Assembly (NCBI GenBank): GCA_050084515.1
Contig: CM114272.1
Location: 56,358,001 to 56,422,000 of the forward strand
Direction: 5' to 3'
Origin: Blasia pusilla
Taxonomy: Eukaryota; Marchantiophyta; Marchantiopsida; Blasiales
Length of the DNA stretch: 64,000 bases
Shown here: positions 32,321 through 41,073 of the stretch, piece after piece
Numbering within the stretch: position 1 is the stretch's first letter
Layout: every line of letters starts with the position of its first letter
Notes under the pieces: generated by a model
The model's input: the letters and a program-made list of their open reading frames with translations, nothing else
Databases searched by the model: none
What the model was told of the DNA's origin: nothing
Translations under genes and position numbers: made by a program

Positions 32321-33710
32321 AACATCGAATGTGAATTCTTATAGCAACAAGATCCACCGTGCAATGCGCCCTGACAGGTCGGCTTTCACCATTAAGGGTC
32401 TGAGTGCAAAATGATCCACATGAAAGACAAATTTGTACCCTAATAAATAGTGTCGGAACTTTTTACACGAGAAGACCATGCCTAACGCCTCTCGTTCGGT
32501 GGTTGTATATTTCTGCTCTGCCGCCAATAGTTGTCGGCCGGCGTAGTAAATTGGAAAATCATGTTTGTGCTCATCCAATTGGCTGAGCACTACTCCAATG
32601 GCAGATGAGGATGTGTCCACATACACGTGGAAGGGTTTGGTCCAATCGGGGACCGAAATCACAGGAGCCTTTGCAATCGTCTTTTAAGGTGTCGAATGCC
32701 ACTTGGCACGCTGGTGTCCACTCCCATTCGGTGGTCTTCTTAAGTAATGCAGTAAGAGCGCCCGCTTTTACCGCGTAATCTTTAATGAACCGTCGATAAT
32801 ACCCGACATGTCCCAAGAATCCTCTCAATTCCCGGAGATTAGTGGGTGGTTCCAATGCGGCGATAATATCCACCTTGGCCTTGTCGCCTCAATTCCTTGC
32901 GCCGACACTCGGTGTCCCAGAGAATTCCTTGTTTCATAGCGATATAGGATTTGTCCGGATGAAGGACAAATGCACTTCAGCGATAGCGTGAGTGTTAACT
33001 AACTTTTCAAGATGTTCGGCCTCCGTGCTAAAGATACAAAAATCGTCTAAAAGATTTCAACGAACTTCGAAGATACTCCTGGAAGATGGAGATCATCATC
33101 CGTTGGAAAGAAGTCGGGCATTGCGGCCCAAAAGGCATTACGCGATATGCGAAAGTTCCCGATCCGTCGTGAACGTTGTGAGGGGACGATCCTTTTTCGT
33201 ATGGATACCTGGTTGTACCCGAATATCTGTCCAAGAAGGTATAACGCCGTGTGCTGGCCACTTTATCCAAAATCTTGTCGGTGAAAGGTAGAGGATGGTG
33301 GTCTTTTAAGGTGGTGCATTTAAGCTCCGATAGTCGACACACTCGGATTTTGCCCGTTTGTTTTTAGGCACAATTACGATGGGCGACACACCCACTTTGC
33401 TTAACACCTTTGGATAGATTATTCCCGCCTCGAGACGCTGATCGATCTCGTCCTTGACTAACAATGAGTACTTGAGTTCGGTCGATATTGTCGCATTCGC
33501 ACCGGATCGCCCCTTCTTTAAGATCAATTCGGTGTTCACCATATTGTCGGGAATGCCTCTCATTTCATCCATAGAGTATGCAAAGACATCCAAATACTCA
33601 AACAGTAGTCTTTTATATTTTATAAGTGTGGTAGGAGACAAACCGCCGAAAGGCGTAGAGATTTTTGATGCAATATTGACTGGACATAGTCCCCGCTCCT
33701 GAACCATGTT
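32321..33710 (-). pseudogene. Reverse transcriptase and RNase H of the Athila-like element
   Basis: RT starts KVGVSPIVIVPKNK and CVDYRSLNAPP (33306-33707). It continues with HHPLPFTDKILDKVA and FAYRVMPFGPQCPTSFQRMM (33028-33342), then the thumb LRELRGFLGHVGYYRRFIKD (32571-32873). RNase H follows with PFHVYVDTSSSAIGVVLSQ and EQKYTTTEREALGMVF (32339-32662). Three frame changes break it. The expected catalytic YxDD is not seen in frame around 33000-33030. Confidence 0.85.
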
Positions 33711-34726
33711 TTCAGAACGGAAGGTGCTATGACCTAGCTTCTCTTCCTCTCGAATCGACCTTGGCTTGAGGGTACCGACTCTCGTCTATTTCATAACATT
33801 CTAAATAATATACATTGACGAGGACTCGATGGCGGTGGTGTTGTCTTGATCGACGTATAGCCGCCGCCGATCGGTGGCGTCTCTCCTTGGGGTGGTCGAG
33901 ATTTCCACGACGACTTGATGAGCCGCTTCAAGTCTGATTCGGCGCCGAACGTGAACCGCCGCTTTTCTAATCTGTAGTCACCCTCGCGCCATACAGCCAG
34001 GGTCTTCCGATGAGCAAAGGATAGCCCGTCGCGTCGTGGGCCGCAAGACTAAGTAGTCCAACATAAACAACACCCCGAGCATGGTCGAAATTTGCGTGAG
34101 TGTCCGAGGGGTCTCTTCCGGATTGATCCAAACCGCAAGTACTTGTCTGTGGGCTCGTGCATAATCGTGTACCCTAGGGCCCGAGCCTTTTGCTCGTCAT
34201 AATATTGATTCGCTTCCGGAATCAATGGGGACCTTCTTAATAGTATGGCCCTCAATCTCCACCTCCATCGGGGCTCCCAAGTCCTCGACGATCGGAACAA
34301 ATCCACCATCGGCGGATGCTTCGCCGACTTTCCGGTCTTTGCGGTTGATTTTCCTTTGCTGCAAGATTTTTCCGATATCTTGGGTTATCCATTAGCAATG
34401 TTGCAGGTGGGTGGTTATGTTGGCGGGGTTGACGCCAAGTCCTCAAGAAATCGTGACGCTTCTAGGACCGGTGGTGATGTCGCCATGGCTTGACCGTATC
34501 GATTTGGGTTGGCCTTTGTCTTCTCTCGGGGTCTGTTTCCCCTCTGGTTCTGGGCCTCCCGAACTTGAGCACGGACCTGGTCCTCCACATCCCGATGGAA
34601 GTATTTCGGATGACTTCAGTCAAAGGCCGGGTCCACATCGCTTTGAGGATGGCCTTCCGGCACGTAAGGTGTTCACGGCTTTGTTCTTGGGCTCCCTAGC
34701 TTCGCGCGAAGACGAAGCACCCTTCT
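33711..34726 (-). pseudogene. Protease region and gag tail of the Athila-like element
   Basis: Protease is expected here. Decayed minus-strand fragments (34049-34309, 34252-34446) are interrupted by stops, and no clear D[ST]G motif survives. Position alone supports the call. Confidence 0.4.
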
Positions 34727-35329
34727 TTACCTTTGGGGTCCCCGCGGTCTGACCTCTGCTCCGAGACCTTCATACCACTGGCTTGCTCGCTTCTTGAGCA
34801 GGCCCGGAAAGACTCGTAACAAATCCTCCTCTGCCCCTTCCCCGTTGGCTTTTACGACATGGGTGAATTCAAGAACAAAGTTATCCACATCGTCTCGTCG
34901 GCCTCCAGCAAAGGTGGGATACCTTAGCAGAGTTTTTCTAGTGTTGGCCATGGGAACTGCTCTCCTGCTGGCTCCCGGGCTTGATGCTCGAGAGGGAGGA
35001 GGTAAAGGTGCCGGCCGAGATGCTCTGATCGGCTCCTCGCTCCCTGACTCTCCAAAGGGGTCCCAGGACGACTCTTCGTCCGACTGCGAACTGGCAGGGG
35101 ACATAGTGGGGAATTTGTCCCTTTCTTTCTTCTTGCTCTTCGCCTTCGGACGAGGATGAAGACTCGGAGACGAACCAGGGGGTCTCCAAACCGGTTCTTT
35201 ATTCTCGCCGCTATCTGCGCCCGATTGGCTCGCTGCTCTCGCGAAGAGGGCTGAGAGCCTTCCATAAGTCTCTTGGGGGATTTGGAAACTTGCGTTCACC
35301 CCCACGGTGGCGATAGGGTAAGGGTCCAT
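34727..35329 (-). CDS. Gag N-terminal part of the Athila-like element
   Basis: A 200-codon open piece. It has an Arg/Ser/Pro-rich, probably disordered first half (residues about 45-125). A capsid-like segment follows: TLLRYPTFAGGRRDDVDNFV, LEFTHVVKANGEG and LLKKRASQWYEGL, matching the helical retrotransposon gag pattern that ends in A-x-x-W-Y. It starts at the first ATG about 400 bp inside the 5-prime LTR. Confidence 0.75.
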   Translation of the reverse strand: MDPYPIATVGVNASFQIPQETYGRLSALFARAASQSGADSGENKEPVWRPPGSSPSLHPRPKAKSKKKERDKFPTMSPASSQSDEESSWDPFGESGSEEPIRASRPAPLPPPSRASSPGASRRAVPMANTRKTLLRYPTFAGGRRDDVDNFVLEFTHVVKANGEGAEEDLLRVFPGLLKKRASQWYEGLGAEVRPRGPQR

Positions 35330-35694
35330 GGATGGAGGTTAACTACTGATTCTTTTTACATCTACATGAGGGTGCCTGGTGCTCCTACGCTTACTGCCAG
35401 GTTTTCCTCCCATAGACAGAAGTACCGGGTTTTCACCAAGTACAACTATCGTCCATGGGCGAAGCACCGTTCGGCGACCGGTTCTTTGACCATTCTAATT
35501 AGTTGGCCTATCTTCTCTAGCACCAATGCATCAATTGTATTTTTATCTTCAAGCATACATTGTCTTACGGGGATCGCTAGAGCTAGCCGATGGTCTTTAG
35601 TAAGAACTAGAATGTGGGGTTGTCTAGGAGCGAAGCTTCTTTCTCCGTTCCCTACTTCCCCATGGGTCTTTCTCTCCCTTCTCAGCCAAGGATA

Positions 35695-35715
35695 TGATCC
35701 CTGGCAGCGGTGCCA
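35695..35715 (-). promoter_or_regulatory. Primer-binding site, tRNA-Asp type
   Basis: On minus the string starts TGGCACCGCTGCCAGGGATC, close to the tRNA-Asp complement used by plant Athila/Tat elements. It lies 17 bp inside the 5-prime LTR. Confidence 0.75.
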
Positions 35716-35732
35716 AAAAGTCTTCGACTATA

Positions 35733-36916
35733 TGTAATGTCTAAGTGTTTCTTATTTACAGTCAATTGTAGAGTTCGATCCCCAAGAGGATCATTGTTGG
35801 ATGAAAAGAGAGTATAAAGTGATGATTATGTTGTAAAGGTGTAATTGATTATGTAATTCAAAGGTAATATTCCAATAACATCTTCCGATCCTTTTTAGTA
35901 CCTATGTTTTCTTCTTCAATTCTCTCGAGTGGAGTTTAAAGTACGCTCAGGCAATTTGTTCTCTCAACACCTCGGAACCTCAGAGAGACCTCAAGAATAA
36001 AGCTGGCTACTCCTACTTTCGGAACTTAATCCGTCGGGGCAGGTTACTCTCTGTCAAACAGATTTCATACAACTTTATGTTGATTATTCCATTGATGAGA
36101 AAGGTTCGCCTGATTCACTCTTCACTCGGCAGACCCAAGAAGAATATTCAGACATAAGCATCGCACATCAGAATGAAGGAATGAATGCTTTACTACTCCA
36201 TCAAGAATTGGAAGACTTCAAAGTAAATACAAGCTCGAGAGGGTACAACTCTCTTGCTCGGATCATTCCTACAGCAAAAGGACTTTATGAGCGAATGATG
36301 ATAATAGCTTATGTCCTGTTTCTTAAATATTCTCGAGAGTAGGATCGTTTCTATGATCCGAAGCGTTCTTGATGAAGTTGGTGTCTCTTCAATATCTGTC
36401 ACTACCTAGATCTATGGTTCTCTTAGATTTTCCTACGATCCCTGTGAATCCGCGGTACAAAACTGTTCTAACTACCAATTTGATATAAAGGGTCGCGCCC
36501 TTTCCTAGTCTAATTGTTTAAACTATGTGTCGGTTCGAATCACAATCATGCTGAGCTTCGCTGTGCTAAATTTCCGGAGGACGAAGTTCTTCATTCTTCT
36601 TCCTGCTTCATTCTTCGTTCTTCGTTCTTCGTGCTTCGTGCTTTGTTAAAGAGCAAAGTACTTCGTATATAGAGCTTCGTTGAGCTTCGTTAGACTTTGT
36701 TAAGCTTCGTTAAGCTTCGCTAAGCTTCGTTACAGCTTTTGATTCTCCTCTAAGGCAAATCCTTGATCTTCATCTCTCTGCCTTGTCTTAGGAGCTTGGT
36801 GATTCACTTATTCTTCTTCATAATAATAAATAATCATAATCAAAATCATAATATACAAGAGTCTTCATTGAATAAAAAGATATATTCTTCAAGATTACAA
36901 AATTGTGGGTATCACA
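35733..36916 (-). repeat. 5-prime LTR (1184 bp) of the Athila-like element
   Basis: The longer LTR copy. It is followed at its outer end by the GGAGG duplication (36917-36921). It includes the ~130-bp stretch deleted from the other LTR. Confidence 0.92.
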
Positions 36917-37054
36917 GGAGGGCTTTTGAAATAAAACATTCACTGATTTTGGAGAAATAACTCCATCACGGATTTGGGACGGGTCCGGGGTCCCCAAATA
37001 CCTGGGTGGCGTAATTTTCTCATCCAAATCAATCACCCGATCTGTTCCTCGATG

Positions 37055-37870
37055 CTACCTCTTCACCTGCCTGAAGTCAAGATACTTATCTGGTCTCCAC
37101 GAGTCTCGCTCGGACTGCTCTACCACCATCTGTATGGGACGTCTTGAAACCCGCCCACAAATATCCCCACCAATGTGTACGTCTTGCTCGAGTGGAGTTC
37201 CAGCTACGCACCGGTTGAAGGCTTCCACATACATTTTTTCATCACCAGATCTCACAGGCCTGACGACATAGAGCTCGTGAGATCGACGGCCCCTTTCCTT
37301 TTGTTATGCCTTTTGTGAGGAAGATATGGGATCTTGCAGATCAGTAGCATTGCTCTTGCCTGGTCTTGTTGGCATGCCTCCACAAGTGAAATTCGTTGGC
37401 ATGCTTGTGACGACCTCCAAGAGGAATGAACACTTTCTGCTCCACTTGTGTTGGGGCAGAGGGCATTTTCATGAACGTTCAATCCCTGCAACGACGGCAA
37501 TGTAGGAAGGGAACGAAAATAACTCAGGAGTCAAAGAAATAAGCGACTTGTCGGAACCTGACGAGTTGCAGACCCGAGGCATCCCATGAACGACTCTGCG
37601 ACCCGTCGGGTCCTGACGTGTTGTAACCTTAAACCCACCTACTGCAACCCGTCGGAACCAGACGGGTTGCAAGGCCGAGGCATCCCATGAATGACTCTGT
37701 GACCCGTCCGGTCCCAACGGGTTGCACACTCGGGTTGCACCAAAAATCTGGATGCAACCCGTCGGTTTCCGTCGGGTTGCACACTCGGGCAACTCGTCGC
37801 ATCCGACAGCTTGCGTGGTTTCTTCGGTTTGAAATCCCTATAGTTCCCACGCTTCTCACCCTGAGCTACA
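37055..37870 (-). pseudogene. Mutator-like transposase, middle exons and palindrome-rich intron
   Basis: Open minus-strand pieces 37252-37500 and 37055-37255 follow the catalytic-core fragment. The 37500-37870 stretch between holds about six palindrome copies and looks intronic. No confident domain is seen in the two ORFs. Confidence 0.35.
37551..37815. repeat. Palindrome cluster, about 6 copies
   Basis: Six imperfect copies of the ~26-bp palindrome (half-site GCAACCCGTCGGA) at about 37551, 37599, 37641, 37699, 37752 and 37788, in the inferred intron of the minus-strand transposase gene. Confidence 0.85.
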
Positions 37871-37873
37871 ACT

Positions 37874-38440
37874 TTACAAACAATTCTCAGCGTGAGCTTG
37901 ACAAGACAAAATAGTGAACTCACCTGCCGCATGAAGTATAGTTTTGAGTCCCTTCTCCACATGGTCATAAACGTGAGCACCCATCGTCAACCATCCGTTC
38001 ACCACTCTGTAGCAAATATCAAACCTTACCCAGTTGCCGTAAAGATCTTCCCCTTCCCTCATTCGATCTATCAGATCAAGGCCACTCGACGGACCTGTGG
38101 TTGACATTTTGAAGACATAGGCCCTGGATCCCTCGCCTCCTTGGCCCATGAACTGCCATCTCTGAATGAATGGAAATCTGGAGTTGGCCTTGATTCTGGC
38201 GATGGCATCCATTTTGGCCGTCTTTCCATCCAGAACTCGTATTTGACGTAGCAAATTCCGGAAGCATTCAGGATCAGCGAGAAATGCGAGATTTTCCTAG
38301 AGTTGTTTCTCCTCAACCGCCGTGATCTCACCCTGTCCAGGGATTCCTAGCAATTTTCACAAATTTGTGATGCCGTTGTGAGCTTGATCACTCCGGGCTT
38401 TGAACCCGGAGAGTTTCTGTAGACCTCGGCTTTTCTTCGC
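37874..38440 (-). pseudogene. Mutator-like transposase catalytic-core fragment
   Basis: Frame 37874-38254 reads FPFIQRWQFMGQGGEGSRAY, then VRFDICYRVVNGWLTMGAHV and VYDHVEKGLKTI. The run D-x-x-x-R-V-x-x-x-W-x-T-M-x-x-H-V-Y-D resembles the first strands of a MULE-type RNase-H-fold transposase. The link to a MULE is strengthened by the upstream zinc finger and downstream SWIM finger on the same strand. Family assignment is by pattern and should be treated as probable, not proven. Confidence 0.5.
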
Positions 38441-39895
38441 CACATCCTCCTTGATGTGTCTCTGAATTGCATCGGTCATAGGATGAGTGTGGGAGCCAAC
38501 ATGAACTGCCAGCCTTGTGTACTTTGACGTGAGCCCAAGTCATGGACAATGAAAAATATGTATGCAGGACACGCTCCAACGCACAAGGGCGATGCCTGAC
38601 AATGAGGACATCGATGGCCTCCCGGCGGTATGGTGGCACCGACCTCGTATGGAGTTTTTGCATTCTTGGGAGGGAATTGAGACGTATTGACTCGCCCGTT
38701 GCGCTCTAGATACGGGCATGCTGGACTTCTACACTCCAAGGCTCCCACGCATTGGCGGCGGGAGACAATCCAAGGACCATCTGGAATTGAAGCACTAGTC
38801 CGTTGAAGCGTGCACCATCGATGACAATCAGACTTTCTGTCCATACCCTTCAGGCGTCCTCCATCTTTCTTTTGAGCAGGAGCAGCGAGTGGAGGCAACT
38901 CAAAAATGCAATTACCATCATCGTGGCGGCTAAATGTCGACAAGAATGTGCTTGAACATTTTCAAGGCCAGAGACGAAAGCAAACTATTTGCTGATACTC
39001 GCAAGAGGAACGAGTAGGTGGACAGAGGGCCCGGTTGGTGTCCGACAGATCCACTGAGGTTGATAACATCCGGAATCTCTTTTCGGCCCTGCCCATCCAA
39101 CCGAAAGTGTTGAGATACGGGAAATGTCCCCGATGAAGTCTGGGGATACAATCAACATAGCGGCGGGAGACAATCCAAGGACCATCTGGAATTGAAGCAC
39201 TAGTCCGTTGAAGCGTGCACCATCGATGACAATCAGACTTTCTGTCCATACCCTTCAGGCGTCCTCCATCTTTCTTTTGAGCAGGAGCAGCGAGTGGAGG
39301 CAACTCAAAAATGCAATTACCATCATACGTGGGCGGCAGCTCGTCGACGAGAATGTGCTTGAACATTTTCAAGGCCAGAGACGAAAGCAAACTATTTGCT
39401 GATACTCGCAAGAGGAACGAGTAGGTGGACAGAGGGCCCGGTTGGTGTCCGACAGATCCACTGAGGTTGATAACATCCGGAATCTCTTCAGGAAGAACAT
39501 TGATCTGGCGTGCGAAGTTGAGTCGGGCGGTCTGCAGAGCTTGGAGTTGCAAACGTAGAGCTCGGAGCACTAGGAAATTCTAGACCGTCTAATTGGGAAA
39601 CAGACGAATTCAGGGGCAGGCCGTAAACTCTGTATTGACCATTTGCTAGAGGTAGGAGATTCCATACTTTACGGTATGAGGTCACTGGCTGGACCGTCTC
39701 ACCTATTATGTCTTCCGTACCGTCCATCCTAACATCTTTGGATACAAAGATGGTTCCAATTTGGAGAAGAAATCGAACAGAGAGAAAATTTTCATCCACT
39801 GCTATGAAAGACTCACGAGCTTGGGGTCGAATGATATTTGATTGAGGAAGGGCCGCCAGATGACTGCCACAAGTGAGCTTAACATAATTATCCAT
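38441..39895 (-). pseudogene. Mutator-like transposase N-terminal part with a Cys/His zinc finger, duplicated
   Basis: Starts at ATG 39895 (MDNYVKLTCGSHLAALPQSN). After one frame change (about 39575) it reads through LSTYSFLLRVSANSLLSSLA to IPDGPWIVSRRQCVGALEC, CPHCQASPLCVGACP and, in the next frame, AVHVGSHTHP. The C-x5-C-x3-C ... CxxC ... C ... HxGxHxH arrangement resembles the WRKY-GCM1 zinc-finger superfamily, known both from transcription factors and MULE transposases. The segment 38756-39081 is repeated at 39161-39488 with a 78-bp foreign insert between, so the gene is broken here. Confidence 0.55.
38756..39488. repeat. Tandem duplication with a 78-bp templated insert at the junction
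   Basis: 38756-39081 and 39161-39488 are near-identical. Between them 39086-39163 is an exact copy of 41036-41113, the first exon of the neighbouring plus-strand gene, in the same orientation. Short shared strings sit at both junctions (GCCCT at 39086-39090; AGCGG at about 39159-39163). Confidence 0.9.
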
Positions 39896-39919
39896 TCCCA
39901 GAAATTTCGTACATGAGGA

Positions 39920-39968
39920 GGGTGAGAATGAGAAAAAGAATGAGAATGAGAATGAGAATGAGAATTTT
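39920..39968. repeat. Microsatellite (GAGAAT)n
   Basis: About seven units of GAGAAT or GAGAAAAA, starting just upstream of the transposase start codon and probably in its leader or promoter. Confidence 0.8.
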
Positions 39969-40147
39969 TAATTTACAGTGAATAGGAAAACAAATACTCG
40001 TGACAGATTTTTACTCACAAGATGAATTCGGTAGGTGACATTGTCAGACACAATGGATCCAATTCTGTTGCAACACATTCAATTCTGTTGCAATGTGTTA
40101 CCGGATTTGGGAAGCAGAGACGTGGGTTGCGAAGCACACTTCATTTT

Positions 40148-40750
40148 GTTGGAACCCGTCGGAGTCCTGGTAACTCAAAAATTTCCACAAGCTAACCAAA
40201 GCCTGCAACCCGTTGGCTTCGGACGGGTTGCACGCTTCTGCCAAACATGGTCAAAGCTGGCAACCCGTCGCTCTCCGACGAGTTGCTCGGATACCGCTCC
40301 TTCTTGCCCGAAGATGCCGGAGGCGTGCAAACCGTCTGTTCCCGACGAGTTCCGCGGATGCCGCACCTATTTGCCAAAAGACGGCAAGGCGTGCAACCCG
40401 TCGCCCTCCAACGGGTTGCGCAAGGGCCTCGCCTTGTGGTGCTTACATGAAGTGTGCAACCTGTCGGACTCCGACGAGTTGCACGGGAAGCCCGCATTCT
40501 TAACCCTTGACGAGGGAAGCGTGCAACCCAACGGTCTCTGACGGATTGCCTGGGTACGTCCCGTTCCCGTCCCAAACACGGCGGAGGCGCGCAACATGTC
40601 GGTCTCCGACGGGTTGCGCGGGTACCTCACGTTCTTGTCCGAAGATGACGGAGGCGCTCAACCTGTCGGTCTCCGACGGGTTGCTCGCACACATGGCGAC
40701 GTACCCAGGACGGCGGAGGCGCGCAACCTGTCGAACTCCGACGGGTTGCC
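40148..40750. repeat. Palindrome array, 10 copies at about 55-69 bp spacing
   Basis: Palindrome copies start at about 40148, 40204, 40259, 40326, 40393, 40455, 40522, 40591, 40658 and 40722. The ~40-bp spacers are related to each other (GGTACCGCTCCTTCTTGCCC-like, then GAAGATGCCGGAGGCG), so this is a diverged tandem repeat of ~66 bp carrying one palindrome per unit. It fills the space between the two divergent genes. ORFs in this stretch are artefacts of the repeat. Confidence 0.88.
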
Positions 40751-40837
40751 ATTTTTCACCTGCGGACTTCCGTAACCTCGACGCCGTCGAACGTCGACGA
40801 CAGCAGGACCCAACGGTCGATCCAACGGCTAGAAAAG

Positions 40838-40846
40838 TATAAATAG
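40838..40846 (+). promoter_or_regulatory. TATA box of the ParB-like gene
   Basis: TATAAATAG is a near-consensus TATA box about 235 bp upstream of the first ATG (41074). It lies just after the palindrome array, so the array would be the upstream promoter of this gene. Confidence 0.6.
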
Positions 40847-41073
40847 GGCAAAAATCGCTCATTTCCGGTTTCTCATTTTGCGATCTCCATTCCTCACTCT
40901 CCCGCGCAGCAGCTGATTAGGCACTGAAGAAAAGGATCGCCGACGAAAAGAGAGAAAAGAAGCGTCTGGACGCGTCGGTGAGGAGAGCACAATTGGCTAA
41001 AGCGAGGAGGGAAAAAGCGATAGCCATTGACGATAGCCCTGCCCATCCAACCGAAAGTGTTGAGATACGGGAA

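Larger units (their letters stand above)
27537..36916 (-). mobile_element. Athila/Tat-like Ty3 LTR retrotransposon
   Basis: 9.38-kb minus-strand element with LTRs starting TGTGATACCC (on minus) and ending ATTACA. It is flanked by the direct 5-bp target-site duplication GGAGG (27532-27536 and 36917-36921). A tRNA-Asp-like PBS and a G-rich PPT are present. The order on minus is gag, protease, RT, RNase H, integrase, then an extra ORF before the 3-prime LTR, which is the Tat/Athila layout. The LTRs are nearly identical apart from one ~130-bp deletion in the left copy. This is the youngest insertion in the nest. Confidence 0.93.

Noticed and set aside
40148-40750. Regularly spaced repeats resembling a CRISPR array
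   Set aside because: The spacers are related to each other, the repeats vary and are full palindromes, and the setting is a eukaryotic transposon with introns. It is a diverged tandem repeat.
40035-40862. Long ORFs on both strands (up to 168 codons)
   Set aside because: They arise from the palindromic tandem repeat, which keeps several frames open on both strands, and have no domain or splice support.
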